This document shows positions 26,994 to 35,876 of a DNA stretch of 64,000 nt, one piece after another. Under the pieces are notes generated by a model. The model searched no databases. It saw nothing but the letters and a program-made list of their open reading frames with translations, and had not been told where the DNA came from. The DNA is from Streptomyces gardneri. Its GTDB lineage: Bacteria > Actinomycetota > Actinomycetes > Streptomycetales > Streptomycetaceae. Position 1 is the first letter of the stretch; every line of letters begins with the position of its first letter. The translations under genes and the position numbers were made by a program. The stretch is taken from contig NZ_BJMN01000013.1 in the NCBI RefSeq assembly GCF_006539185.1, positions 124,001 through 188,000 of the forward strand, given 5' to 3'.

Positions 26994-28420
26994 CAGAACA
27001 GCTCGACTGGAACGGCAAGAAGGTCACCGTCGCGGGGCTCGGGGTGTCCGGCATCCCGGCCGCCCGCGTCCTGCACGGCCTCGGCGCGCTCGTGACCGTC
27101 GTCAACGACGGCGACGACGAGCGCTCCCGGGCCCAGGCGGCCGACCTGGAGGCGGAGGGCATCACCGTCCGCCTCGGCGACGGGGCCACCCTGCCGTCCG
27201 GCACCGAGCTGATCGTCACCACCCCCGGCTGGCGGCCCGACAAGCCGCTCTTCGCGGCCGCCGCCGAGGCGGGCGTGGAGGTCTGGGGCGACGTCGAGCT
27301 TGCCTGGCGCCTGCGCGGCCCCGGGGCCGCCCCCTGGCTCGCGGTCACCGGCACCAACGGCAAGACCACGACCGTGCGGATGCTCGCCTCGATCCTGGAG
27401 GCGGCCGGTCTGCGGACCGCCGCCGTCGGCAACATCGGGGTGTCGCTCCTCGACGCCGTCTGCGACGAGACGTACCGCGATCTCGACGTACTCGCCGTCG
27501 AGCTCTCCAGCTACCAGCTCCACTGGGCGCCCTCGGTCCGCGTCCACTCGGCCGCCGTGCTCAACCTGGCGCCCGACCACCTCGACTGGCACGGCTCGAT
27601 GGAGGCGTACGCCGCCGACAAGGGCCGGATCTACGAGGGCAACCAGGTCGCCTGCGTCTACAACGTCGCGGACAAGGTCACCGAGGACCTGGTCCGCGAG
27701 GCCGACGTCGAGGAGGGCTGCCGTGCCATCGGCTTCACCCTCGGCACCCCCGGCCCGTCCCAACTGGGCGTCGTCGAGGGCATCCTCGTGGACCGCGCCT
27801 TCGTCGAGAACCGGCAGAAGAACGCCCAGGAGCTCGCCGAGGTCGCCGACGTGCAGCCCCCGGCCCCGCACAACATCGCCAACGCCCTCGCGGCGGCCGC
27901 CCTCGCCCGAGCCTTCGGCGTCGACGCGAAGGCCGTACGGGACGGACTGAAGGCCTTCCGGCCCGACCCGCACCGCATCGAACTGGTCGAGGAGGTCCAG
28001 GGAGTCACGTACGTCGACGACTCCAAGGCCACCAACACCCACGCCGCGGAAGCCTCGTTGGCGGCCTACGACCCGATCGTCTGGATCGCCGGCGGCCTCG
28101 CCAAGGGGGCCGCCTTCGACGAGCTCGTACAGAGGTCGGCGAAGCGCTTGCGCGGGGCCGTCCTGATCGGCGCCGACCGCGCGCTGATCCGCGAAGCCCT
28201 GGCGCGACACGCCCCGGAGGTACCGGTGGTGGACCTCGACCGGACCGACACTGGGGCGATGTCCGAGGCGGTCCGGGAAGCGGCCCGGCTGGCCCGCCCG
28301 GGGGACACGGTGCTTCTCGCCCCGGCCTGCGCCTCGATGGACATGTTCACCAACTACAACAAGCGCGGCGAGGCCTTCGCGGACGCGGTCCGCGCCCTCG
28401 CCGCCACCCGGGACGCCTGA
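26990..28420 (+). CDS. murD: UDP-MurNAc-L-alanine:D-glutamate ligase MurD
   Basis: A 476-residue Mur ligase that adds D-glutamate to UDP-MurNAc-L-Ala. The N-terminal Rossmann-like uridine domain ([18 protein letters not shown]) precedes the ATP loop [18 protein letters not shown] (about 118-135), the [10 protein letters not shown] helix, [17 protein letters not shown] and the C-terminal [20 protein letters not shown] start overlaps the mraY stop. Followed 55 nt later by ftsW. Confidence 0.97.
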   Translation: MTEQLDWNGKKVTVAGLGVSGIPAARVLHGLGALVTVVNDGDDERSRAQAADLEAEGITVRLGDGATLPSGTELIVTTPGWRPDKPLFAAAAEAGVEVWGDVELAWRLRGPGAAPWLAVTGTNGKTTTVRMLASILEAAGLRTAAVGNIGVSLLDAVCDETYRDLDVLAVELSSYQLHWAPSVRVHSAAVLNLAPDHLDWHGSMEAYAADKGRIYEGNQVACVYNVADKVTEDLVREADVEEGCRAIGFTLGTPGPSQLGVVEGILVDRAFVENRQKNAQELAEVADVQPPAPHNIANALAAAALARAFGVDAKAVRDGLKAFRPDPHRIELVEEVQGVTYVDDSKATNTHAAEASLAAYDPIVWIAGGLAKGAAFDELVQRSAKRLRGAVLIGADRALIREALARHAPEVPVVDLDRTDTGAMSEAVREAARLARPGDTVLLAPACASMDMFTNYNKRGEAFADAVRALAATRDA

Positions 28421-28475
28421 CCCGACCAGTGGGAGGGTCCGGCCGGACCGGGCACGACTGGAGGGGGCAGCGACC

Positions 28476-29816
28476 ATGCCGAGCAAGATCGCCGGGACAC
28501 GCCGGCCTTCCGCCGTACGCGGCGGAGGGCGGGCCCCAGCGACCCCGCGGCGGACCCGCGGCGGGGGCGTACGGCGGCTCTACGAGCGGGCGCTGAAGGC
28601 CTGGGACAGGCCCCTCACGGCGTACTACGTGATCATCGGTGCGGCCCTGCTCATCACCATGCTCGGCCTGGTGATGGTCTTCTCCGCCTCGATGATCACG
28701 GCCCTCCGCTACGACCTCGTGCCCTCCTACTTCTTCCGGAAGCAGTTCTTCGCCGCGCTCCTGGGCACCGGACTGCTCCTGGCCGCCTCCCGGATGCCGG
28801 TGAAGCTGCATCGGGCGCTGGCCTACCCGATTCTGGTCGGCGCGGTCTTCCTGATGGTGCTCGTGCAGATCCCCGGGATAGGGCACTCGGTCAACGGCAA
28901 CCAGAACTGGATCTCGCTCGGCGGCCCCTTCCAGCTCCAGCCCAGCGAGTTCGGCAAGCTGGCGCTGATCCTGTGGGGGGCCGACCTGCTCGCCCGCAAG
29001 CAGGACATGCGGCTGCTGTCCCAGTGGAAGCACATGCTCGTCCCGCTGGTCCCGGTGGCCTTCATGCTGCTCGGTCTGATCATGCTCGGTGGCGACATGG
29101 GCACCTCGATCATCCTCGCCGCGATCCTCTTCGGCCTGCTGTGGACGGCCGGCGCGCCCACCCGGCTCTTCGTCGGAGTGCTCTCCGTCGCCGGCGCGAT
29201 CGGCGTGCTGCTGATCAAGACGAGTGACAACAGGATGAAGCGCTTCGACTGCATCGGCGCGACCGACCCAGGCGGCGAGGGAGCCCCCTGCCTCCAGGCC
29301 GCGCACGGAATCTATGCTCTGGCCTCGGGCGGATGGTTCGGTTCCGGGCTCGGTGCCAGTGTGGAGAAATGGGGCCAACTCCCCGAAGCGCACACCGACT
29401 TCATCTTCGCGGTCACCGGTGAGGAACTGGGTCTCGCGGGGACGCTGTCGGTAGTCGCCCTGTTCGCGGCTCTAGGCTATGCGGGTATCCGCGTGGCCGG
29501 ACGCACGGAGGACCCCTTCGTGAGGTACGCCGCGGGAGGCGTGACCACCTGGATCACGGCGCAGGCCGTGATCAACATCGGTGCGGTGCTCGGCTTGCTG
29601 CCGATCGCCGGAGTCCCGCTCCCGCTGTTCTCGTACGGGGGGTCGGCCCTGCTGCCGACCATGTTCGCCGTCGGGCTCCTCATCGCCTTCGCGCGACAGG
29701 ATCCCGCCGCGAAAGCGGCCCTGGCCATGCGCCGCCCCGGCTGGGGCAAGCGGGCCGGGGTGAGATGGAAGTCGATGCGACGGCGCGTCAAGAAGCGCCC
29801 GTCCGGAGAGCGGTGA
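28476..29816 (+). CDS. ftsW: lipid II glycosyltransferase FtsW
   Basis: A 446-residue SEDS-family peptidoglycan polymerase of the divisome. About ten spans follow a basic, Arg-rich N-terminal arm of about 45 residues. The SEDS signatures are present: NGNQNWISLGGPFQLQPSEFGKLALI (catalytic Asp region downstream), the extracellular loop after ALASGGWFGSGLGASVEKWGQLPEAHTDFIFAVTGEELG, and PLPLFSYGGSALLPTMFAVGLLI. It polymerises septal glycan with FtsI. Could in principle be RodA-like, but its place in the dcw cluster favours FtsW. ATG with a G-rich ribosome site; 6 nt before murG. Confidence 0.94.
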   Translation: MPSKIAGTRRPSAVRGGGRAPATPRRTRGGGVRRLYERALKAWDRPLTAYYVIIGAALLITMLGLVMVFSASMITALRYDLVPSYFFRKQFFAALLGTGLLLAASRMPVKLHRALAYPILVGAVFLMVLVQIPGIGHSVNGNQNWISLGGPFQLQPSEFGKLALILWGADLLARKQDMRLLSQWKHMLVPLVPVAFMLLGLIMLGGDMGTSIILAAILFGLLWTAGAPTRLFVGVLSVAGAIGVLLIKTSDNRMKRFDCIGATDPGGEGAPCLQAAHGIYALASGGWFGSGLGASVEKWGQLPEAHTDFIFAVTGEELGLAGTLSVVALFAALGYAGIRVAGRTEDPFVRYAAGGVTTWITAQAVINIGAVLGLLPIAGVPLPLFSYGGSALLPTMFAVGLLIAFARQDPAAKAALAMRRPGWGKRAGVRWKSMRRRVKKRPSGER

Positions 29817-29822
29817 ATTTCG

Positions 29823-30917
29823 GTGCATGTCGTACTCGCCGGCGGGGGGACCGCCGGCCACATCGAGCCCGCGCTGGCCCTCGCGGACGCCCTGCGCAGG
29901 CAGGACCCCAGCGTGGGGATCACAGCGCTGGGCACGGAAAAGGGTCTGGAGACCCGGCTCGTGCCCGAGCGGGGCTACGAGTTGGCGCTCATCCCCGCCG
30001 TACCGCTGCCCCGTAAGCCCACCCCCGAGCTGATCACCGTCCCCGGACGGCTCCGCGGCACCATCAAGGCCGCCGAGCAGATCCTGGAGCGCACGAAGGC
30101 CGACTGCGTCGTCGGCTTCGGCGGCTACGTGGCGCTGCCGGGCTACCTCGCGGCCAAGCGGCTCGGGGTGCCGATCGTGGTCCACGAGGCCAACGCCCGG
30201 CCCGGCCTGGCCAACAAGATCGGTTCGCGGTACGCGGCCGGGGTCGCCGTCGCCACCCCGGACAGCAAGCTCCGCAACGCCCGCTACATCGGCATCCCGC
30301 TGCGGCACACCATCGCGACCCTCGACCGCGCCCGGGTGCGCCCCGAGGCGCGCGCCGCCTTCGGGCTCGACCCGAACCTGCCGACGCTGCTCGTCTCGGG
30401 CGGCTCGCAGGGCGCCCGGCGGCTCAACGAGGTCGTCCAGCAGATCGCCCCGGTGCTCCAGCGCTCCGGCATCCAGATCCTGCACGCGGTCGGCCCGAAG
30501 AACGAAATGCCGCGCGTCGACAACATGCCCGGTATGCCGCCGTACGTGCCGGTACCGTACGTGGACCGGATGGATCTCGCGTACGCCGCCGCCGACATGA
30601 TGCTCTGCCGTGCGGGTGCGATGACCGTCGCCGAGCTCTCCGCCGTCGGGCTGCCGGCCGCGTACGTCCCGCTGCCCATCGGCAACGGCGAACAGCGGCT
30701 CAACGCCCAGCCGGTGGTCAAGGCGGGCGGCGGACTCCTCGTCGACGACGCGGAGCTGACGCCGCAGTGGGTGCAGGGCAACGTCCTGCCCGTACTGGCC
30801 GATCCGCACCGGTTGTACGAGATGTCCCGTGCCGCCGCCGAGTTCGGCCGCCGGGACGCCGACGACCTGCTCGTCGGCATGGTGTACGAGGCGATCGCCG
30901 CCCGCCGACAGGCGTAG
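29823..30917 (+). CDS. murG: UDP-GlcNAc:lipid I GlcNAc transferase MurG
   Basis: A 364-residue GT28 glycosyltransferase making lipid II from lipid I at the inner face of the membrane. Motifs: HVVLAGGGTAGHIEPALALADAL at the N-terminus, VGFGGYVALPGYLAA, VVHEANARPGLANKIG, the UDP-binding LLVSGGSQGARRLNEVV, and AGAMTVAELSAVGLPAAYVPLPIGNGEQRLNA. Start is GTG at 29823 with GGAGAG upstream inside the end of ftsW. Confidence 0.97.
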   Translation: MHVVLAGGGTAGHIEPALALADALRRQDPSVGITALGTEKGLETRLVPERGYELALIPAVPLPRKPTPELITVPGRLRGTIKAAEQILERTKADCVVGFGGYVALPGYLAAKRLGVPIVVHEANARPGLANKIGSRYAAGVAVATPDSKLRNARYIGIPLRHTIATLDRARVRPEARAAFGLDPNLPTLLVSGGSQGARRLNEVVQQIAPVLQRSGIQILHAVGPKNEMPRVDNMPGMPPYVPVPYVDRMDLAYAAADMMLCRAGAMTVAELSAVGLPAAYVPLPIGNGEQRLNAQPVVKAGGGLLVDDAELTPQWVQGNVLPVLADPHRLYEMSRAAAEFGRRDADDLLVGMVYEAIAARRQA

Positions 30918-30937
30918 CGGCGGCGAAAGGCGGAAGC

Positions 30938-31741
30938 GTGGCAGCCGGATCGACGACCGCCGAGAAGAGCGGCGCGAAGAAGTCGAAGGGGTCGTCGGAG
31001 CGGCCGTCCCGCACAGGCGCCCGGAATCGTCGATTCCGGGTGCCCGCCCCCCGCGTGCTCCTCGTCGTGCTCGGCATCGCGCTGCTCACGGCCGGGGTGG
31101 TCTGGGCTCTCTACGGGTCGACCTGGTTCCGTGTGGAACGTGTGAAGACTTCCGGCACCCGGGTCCTGACCCCGGGCGAGGTCGAGGCGGTAGCCGCCGT
31201 TCCGGCGGGCGCGCCGCTCGTCTCCGTCGACGTCGAGGCGATCGAGGCACGGCTCCGGCAGGCGCTCCCGCGCATCGAATCGGTCGACGTCGTGCGGTCC
31301 TGGCCGCACGGAATCGGTCTGAAAGTGACAGAACGGAAGCCCGTTCTCCTGCTGGAAAAGGGCACGAAGTTCGTCGAAGTGGACGCGACCGGCGTCCGGT
31401 TCGCCACCGTCGACACCGCCCCCAAGGGCGTCCCCCGGCTCGTCCTCGACGCGGCCTCCTCGCCCAGCCTGCGCCGTTTCGACGCGGACCGGCTGCTGGG
31501 CGAGGCGGTCCGCGTCAGGGGTGAACTCCCGGAGGAAATCGCCCGGAACACTCGTGTCGTCCGCGTCACCTCGTACGACTCCGTCACTCTGGAACTGACC
31601 AAGGGGCGCAGCGTCTTCTGGGGGAGCGTCGAGCACGGCCCGGTGAAAGCCAGGGTGCTGACCGCTCTCATGAAGGCCTCGCCCAAAGCGGGGCACTTCG
31701 ATGTAAGTGCCCCCACGGCACCCGCGTCGTCCGGCAGTTGA
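30938..31741 (+). CDS. ftsQ: cell division protein FtsQ (DivIB)
   Basis: A 267-residue bitopic divisome protein. A basic cytoplasmic N-terminus of about 40 residues precedes one span (APRVLLVVLGIALLTAGVVWALYGSTWF). The external POTRA-like region begins FRVERVKTSGTRVLTPGEVEAVA, followed by the beta domain with RIESVDVVRSWPHGIGLKVTERKPVLLLEKG. It bridges FtsL and FtsI to the division site. GTG start 20 nt after murG. The long 281-nt gap to ftsZ carries dedicated ftsZ promoters. Confidence 0.93.
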   Translation: MAAGSTTAEKSGAKKSKGSSERPSRTGARNRRFRVPAPRVLLVVLGIALLTAGVVWALYGSTWFRVERVKTSGTRVLTPGEVEAVAAVPAGAPLVSVDVEAIEARLRQALPRIESVDVVRSWPHGIGLKVTERKPVLLLEKGTKFVEVDATGVRFATVDTAPKGVPRLVLDAASSPSLRRFDADRLLGEAVRVRGELPEEIARNTRVVRVTSYDSVTLELTKGRSVFWGSVEHGPVKARVLTALMKASPKAGHFDVSAPTAPASSGS

Positions 31742-31769
31742 CGGGTATCGGCCCTGGCCAGCACCCTGG

Positions 31770-31800
31770 TTGGCCAGCGCTCTGGGTGATCACATAGGGT
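31770..31800 (+). promoter_or_regulatory. upstream ftsZ promoter candidate
   Basis: TTGGCC (31770-31775), 19-nt spacer, TAGGGT (31795-31800), 29 nt after the ftsQ stop. The TGGCCAGC octamer occurs twice here (near 31756 and 31771). Streptomyces ftsZ is known to have several stacked promoters; this would be the most distal within the gap. Confidence 0.5.
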
Positions 31801-31831
31801 GAAAAGAAAAACGGGAGGTTCGGCGTGTTCG

Positions 31832-31894
31832 TTGAACGTGCGCCGCTTGTCGACTTAGTGTCTCGTTCGGAAGAGTCCAGCGAACAGAGACACT
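31832..31894 (+). promoter_or_regulatory. ftsZ promoter with inverted GACAC boxes and hairpin
   Basis: -35 TTGAAC (31832-31837), 18-nt spacer, -10 TAGTGT (31856-31861). A GTGTC box (31858-31862) overlaps the -10 and a GACAC box (31889-31893) lies downstream in inverse orientation. They belong to a long inverted repeat: 31857-31869 pairs with 31881-31894 (13 bp, one bulged A), loop 11 nt. GACAC is the WhiA core, and ftsZ is a known WhiA/WhiB target in Streptomyces, so this is probably the sporulation-controlled promoter (inference). Confidence 0.7.
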
Positions 31895-31897
31895 GGT

Positions 31898-31922
31898 AAC
31901 CCTAAACTTCAACGTTAGGGTT
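31898..31922. repeat. AT-rich inverted repeat in the ftsZ leader
   Basis: Exact 8-bp arms AACCCTAA and TTAGGGTT around 9 nt, unusually AT-rich for this genome. TAAACT inside (31903-31908) could also be a -10 for a proximal promoter. It would form a hairpin in transcripts from the upstream promoters. Confidence 0.65.
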
Positions 31923-32022
31923 TGGGTCGGCGTTCCGGACCGCCCCAATCGGCATCCGTCGTCGCAGCGCGACCAACCACCGCGTAGCGGCGACACGTAA
32001 CTCGAGGCGAGAGGCCTTCGAC

Positions 32023-33237
32023 GTGGCAGCACCGCAGAACTACCTCGCAGTCATCAAGGTCATCGGTGTCGGCGGCGGTGGTGTCAATGCCATCAACCGA
32101 ATGATCGAGGTCGGCCTCAAGGGCGTCGAGTTCATCGCGATCAACACCGACGCGCAAGCGCTGTTGATGAGCGACGCCGACGTCAAGCTCGACGTCGGTC
32201 GTGAACTCACCCGCGGCCTGGGCGCCGGGGCGAACCCGGCCGTCGGTCGCAAGGCGGCAGAGGACCACCGTGAGGAGATCGAGGAGGTCCTCAAGGGGGC
32301 CGACATGGTCTTCGTCACCGCCGGCGAAGGCGGCGGCACCGGCACCGGCGGCGCACCCGTCGTCGCCAACATCGCGCGCTCGCTCGGCGCCCTGACGATC
32401 GGTGTGGTCACCCGACCCTTCACCTTCGAGGGCCGGCGTCGCGCCAACCAGGCGGAGGACGGCATCGCCGAGCTCCGCGAAGAGGTCGACACCCTCATCG
32501 TCATCCCGAACGACCGACTGCTGTCGATCTCGGACCGCCAGGTCTCCGTGCTCGACGCGTTCAAGTCGGCCGACCAGGTGCTGCTGAGCGGCGTCCAGGG
32601 CATCACGGACCTCATCACCACCCCGGGTCTGATCAACCTCGACTTCGCCGACGTCAAGTCGGTCATGTCCGAGGCCGGATCCGCCCTCATGGGCATCGGC
32701 TCCGCCCGTGGCGACGACCGCGCGGTGGCCGCCGCGGAGATGGCGATCTCCTCGCCGCTCCTGGAGGCCTCCATCGACGGCGCCCGCGGCGTGCTGCTCT
32801 CCATCTCCGGCGGCAGCGACCTCGGTCTCTTCGAGATCAACGAGGCCGCGCAGCTGGTCAGCGAGGCCGCCCACCCCGAGGCCAACATCATCTTCGGCGC
32901 CGTCATCGACGACGCCCTCGGCGACGAGGTCCGGGTCACCGTCATCGCGGCCGGCTTCGACGGCGGCCAGCCGCCGGCCCGCCGGGACAACATCATCGGC
33001 TCGGTCTCGGCCAAGCGCGAGGAGCCGGCTCCGGCGCCCCGCATCAGCGAGCCCTCCCGCCCGATGGGTGGACTCGGCACGGTGGCCCCCCGCGAGGAGC
33101 CGGTCTCCGTCCCGGTCGAGCCGCTCCCGGTCGTCAACGAGACCCCGCTGACGCCGGCCCCGCCGGTCGTCCCGCCGGCCCGTCCGTACGCGGACTCCCA
33201 GGCCGAAGAGCTGGACGTCCCGGACTTTCTGAAGTGA
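32023..33237 (+). CDS. ftsZ: cell division GTPase FtsZ
   Basis: A 404-residue tubulin-like GTPase forming the Z ring; in Streptomyces it builds sporulation septa and vegetative cross-walls. N-terminal [18 protein letters not shown], the tubulin signature [15 protein letters not shown] (about 103-117), the synergy loop region [11 protein letters not shown], then a Pro-rich linker of about 80 residues and the conserved C-terminal tail [10 protein letters not shown], which contacts SepF. GTG start. Its stop overlaps pgeF by 4 nt. Regulated from the promoters in the preceding 281-nt gap. Confidence 0.98.
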   Translation: MAAPQNYLAVIKVIGVGGGGVNAINRMIEVGLKGVEFIAINTDAQALLMSDADVKLDVGRELTRGLGAGANPAVGRKAAEDHREEIEEVLKGADMVFVTAGEGGGTGTGGAPVVANIARSLGALTIGVVTRPFTFEGRRRANQAEDGIAELREEVDTLIVIPNDRLLSISDRQVSVLDAFKSADQVLLSGVQGITDLITTPGLINLDFADVKSVMSEAGSALMGIGSARGDDRAVAAAEMAISSPLLEASIDGARGVLLSISGGSDLGLFEINEAAQLVSEAAHPEANIIFGAVIDDALGDEVRVTVIAAGFDGGQPPARRDNIIGSVSAKREEPAPAPRISEPSRPMGGLGTVAPREEPVSVPVEPLPVVNETPLTPAPPVVPPARPYADSQAEELDVPDFLK

Positions 33238-33974
33238 TAGGGCAGTCCTTCGACGCGAACGGCGCGCACTTCGCCTTCACCGACAGGTGGGGCGGGGTGA
33301 GCGCCGTTCCGTACGAGGAGCTCAACCTCGGCGGCGCGGTCGGGGACGACCCCGAGTCCGTACGGACCAACAGGGCGCTGGCCGCCGGCGCCCTCGGGCT
33401 CGACCCGGCGCGGGTCGTCTGGATGAACCAGGTGCACGGCGCCGACGTCGCCGAGGTCGAGGGCCCGTGGACCGGGGAGGCCGTCCCGGCGGTCGACGGT
33501 CTCGTGACCGCGACCCGCGGCCTCGCCCTCGCCGTCCTCACCGCGGACTGCGTCCCGGTCCTGCTCGCCGATCCCGTCGCCGGGGTCGTGTCCGCCGCCC
33601 ACGCCGGGCGGCCCGGCATGGTCGCCGGGATCGTCCCCGCCGCCGTCGAGGCCATGATCCGCCTCGGCGCCGACCCGGCCCGGATCGTCGCCCGCACCGG
33701 CCCCGCCGTCTGCGGGCGGTGCTACGAGGTGCCGGAGGCGATGCGGGCCGAGGTCGCGGAGACCGAGCCCGCCGCGTGGGCCGAGACGAGCTGGGGCACC
33801 CCCGCCGTCGACGTCACCGCCGGAGTGCACGCCCAGCTCGAACGGCTCGGCGTCACGGACCGGCGGGCCGACCCGGTCTGCACCCGGGAATCCGGTGACC
33901 ACTACTCGTACCGCCGCGACCGCACCACCGGGCGACTCGCGGGATATGTCTGGTTGACCCAGGAAGAGACATGA
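33234..33974 (+). CDS. pgeF: PgeF/YfiH-family laccase-domain protein (YlmD)
   Basis: A 246-residue protein of the multi-copper polyphenol oxidoreductase/laccase-like family COG1496. Conserved metal or active-site residues are present: MNQVHGADV (His), [12 protein letters not shown] (Cys) and [12 protein letters not shown] (His), plus [16 protein letters not shown]. coli YfiH is reported to hydrolyse misincorporated amino acids from UDP-MurNAc precursors and other members to cleave purine nucleosides; the activity here is not settled. GTG start overlaps ftsZ; stop overlaps yggS. Confidence 0.9.
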   Translation: MIGQSFDANGAHFAFTDRWGGVSAVPYEELNLGGAVGDDPESVRTNRALAAGALGLDPARVVWMNQVHGADVAEVEGPWTGEAVPAVDGLVTATRGLALAVLTADCVPVLLADPVAGVVSAAHAGRPGMVAGIVPAAVEAMIRLGADPARIVARTGPAVCGRCYEVPEAMRAEVAETEPAAWAETSWGTPAVDVTAGVHAQLERLGVTDRRADPVCTRESGDHYSYRRDRTTGRLAGYVWLTQEET

Positions 33975-34690
33975 CGGACCGGAAGTCGCAACTCGCCGAG
34001 AATCTCGCCGGGGTGGAGGAGCGCATCGCCGCCGCCTGCACCGCCGCCGGGCGCGCGCGGGAGGAGGTGACCCTGATCGTGGTCACCAAGACCTACCCCG
34101 CGAGCGATGTGCGCCTGCTGCACGGACTGGGCGTGCGTCATGTCGCCGAGAACCGGGACCAGGACGCCGCTCCCAAGGCCGCCGCGTGTGCGGACCTTGA
34201 TCTGACCTGGCACTTCGTGGGCCAGTTGCAGACCAACAAGGTCCGATCCGTGGTGGGTTATGCCGATGTGGTGCAGTCCGTCGACCGATTGAAGCTCGTT
34301 TCCTCTCTCTCCGCGGCCGCGGAGAAGGAGGGGCGGGAGCTCGGTTGTCTGCTCCAGGTCGCGCTCGACGCCGAGTCCGGGGAGCGCGGCGCCCGTGGCG
34401 GTGTCTCGCCGGAGGGCGTCGAGGAGTTGGCGGCCGCGGTGGACGGCGCCCCCGGGCTGCGGCTGGACGGCCTGATGACCGTCGCGCCGCTCTCCGGCCC
34501 GTACGCGGGCAGACAACGCGCCGCCTTCGACCGGTTGATGGATTTGTCGACTGCCCTGCGCGCGACCCGTCCGGCTGCGAACATGGTGTCAGCAGGGATG
34601 AGTGCGGACCTCGAAGAGGCCGTCGCTGCCGGGGCGACACACGTACGCGTCGGTACGGCGGTACTCGGCGTCCGCCCGAAGCTCGGGTAA
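33971..34690 (+). CDS. YggS/YlmE-family PLP-binding homeostasis protein
   Basis: A 239-residue PLP-binding TIM-barrel protein (PLPBP). The PLP lysine is in [20 protein letters not shown] (about residues 35-54), followed by [48 protein letters not shown], and the phosphate loop [27 protein letters not shown] at the C-terminus. These proteins buffer free PLP and affect amino-acid pools. One oddity is ENRDQDA where the family usually has GENYVQE. ATG overlaps the pgeF stop. Confidence 0.93.
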   Translation: MTDRKSQLAENLAGVEERIAAACTAAGRAREEVTLIVVTKTYPASDVRLLHGLGVRHVAENRDQDAAPKAAACADLDLTWHFVGQLQTNKVRSVVGYADVVQSVDRLKLVSSLSAAAEKEGRELGCLLQVALDAESGERGARGGVSPEGVEELAAAVDGAPGLRLDGLMTVAPLSGPYAGRQRAAFDRLMDLSTALRATRPAANMVSAGMSADLEEAVAAGATHVRVGTAVLGVRPKLG

Positions 34691-34829
34691 CGTCGCGAAG
34701 CAAGTCGGACCACAGCAGAAAATATGGTCATTCCGCAGAACGGCGGGGTGGCCTGTGGATCGCGGGCACTTCGTGACGCTGCGACATTGGCCTGTACGGC
34801 GATCCACCACAGAGCGGAGGACTCAGAGA

Positions 34830-35453
34830 ATGGCCGGCGCGATGCGCAAGATGGCGGTCTACCTCGGCCTCGTGGAGGACGATGGGTACGACGGCCGGGG
34901 CTTCGACCCCGACGACGACTTCGAACCCGAGCTGGAGCCGGAGCCCGAGCGTGAACGGCGCCACACCCCTCCGCGACAGATGGAGCGCGAGGAACCGGTG
35001 CGTGTGGTGCAGCAGCCTCCGGCGCCCCGGGAACCGGTCGCTCATTCTGTCCCGGTACTCGCCGAAAGCGGACGTCCGGCCCGAATTGCCCCCGTGGCAT
35101 CCATCACACCCGAACGCCCGAGCCTGGAGAAGAACGCACCGGTGATCATGCCCAAGGTCGTGTCCGAGCGGGAGCCCTACCGCATCACCACGCTGCACCC
35201 CCGGACCTACAACGAGGCCCGTACCATCGGGGAACACTTCCGTGAGGGCACCCCCGTGATCATGAACCTCACGGAGATGGACGACACGGACGCGAAGCGA
35301 CTTGTCGACTTTGCCGCCGGACTCGTCTTCGGGCTCCATGGCAGCATTGAGCGCGTGACGCAGAAGGTGTTCCTGTTGTCGCCTGCTAACGTCGATGTCA
35401 CGGCGGAGGACAAGGCCCGGATCGCAGAGGGCGGATTCTTCAACCAGAGCTGA
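34830..35453 (+). CDS. sepF: cell division protein SepF
   Basis: A 207-residue FtsZ-binding membrane anchor. The N-terminal amphipathic helix [18 protein letters not shown] is followed by an acidic linker ([17 protein letters not shown]), a disordered Pro-rich stretch, and the SepF core domain (about 115-205: [68 protein letters not shown]). ATG chosen because GGAGGA lies 9 nt upstream and it matches the usual SepF start; the frame is open further upstream. Works with FtsZ C-terminus. Confidence 0.95.
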   Translation: MAGAMRKMAVYLGLVEDDGYDGRGFDPDDDFEPELEPEPERERRHTPPRQMEREEPVRVVQQPPAPREPVAHSVPVLAESGRPARIAPVASITPERPSLEKNAPVIMPKVVSEREPYRITTLHPRTYNEARTIGEHFREGTPVIMNLTEMDDTDAKRLVDFAAGLVFGLHGSIERVTQKVFLLSPANVDVTAEDKARIAEGGFFNQS

Positions 35454-35530
35454 GAACGGAACCGGACGGACCGGCCGCGACGCGGCCGGGCAAGTGAGAG
35501 CACGTAAGCCAGGGGAGAGGGAAACGCGGG

Positions 35531-35821
35531 ATGGGCGTCGCACTACAGGTGGTCTACATCGTGCTGATGTGCTTCCTCGTCCTCCTGATCGTCCGGCTGG
35601 TCATGGACTACGTCTTCCAGTTCGCGCGTTCATGGCAACCCGGTAAGGCGATGGTGGTCGTTCTGGAGGCCACTTACACTGTCACCGATCCACCGCTCAA
35701 GCTTCTGCGGCGACTCATCCCGCCGCTGCGTCTCGGGGGCGTGGCACTCGACCTGTCCTTCTTCGTTCTGATGATCATCGTCTACATCCTGATCTCCCTC
35801 GTGAGCAGGTTCGCCGGGTGA
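35531..35821 (+). CDS. sepG: YggT-family membrane protein (YlmG/SepG)
   Basis: A 96-residue membrane protein with two hydrophobic segments (about 6-32 and 70-94) flanking the conserved YggT signature ATYTVTDPPLKLLRRLIPPLRLGGVALDLSFFVLMI. In Streptomyces the member between sepF and divIVA has been called SepG and linked to FtsZ positioning and nucleoid compaction during sporulation (family knowledge). The ATG has a GGGAGAGGGAAA ribosome site. Confidence 0.92.
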   Translation: MGVALQVVYIVLMCFLVLLIVRLVMDYVFQFARSWQPGKAMVVVLEATYTVTDPPLKLLRRLIPPLRLGGVALDLSFFVLMIIVYILISLVSRFAG

Positions 35822-35876
35822 ATGTGGACGATACGGTCTTGCCGACTGCCGACGACTACGTAGAGGTGAAGAAGAG

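Noticed and set aside
31857-31894. terminator of ftsQ
   Set aside because: Stem is long, but no T-tract follows and the -10 of an ftsZ promoter lies in the left arm; regulatory hairpin is more likely.
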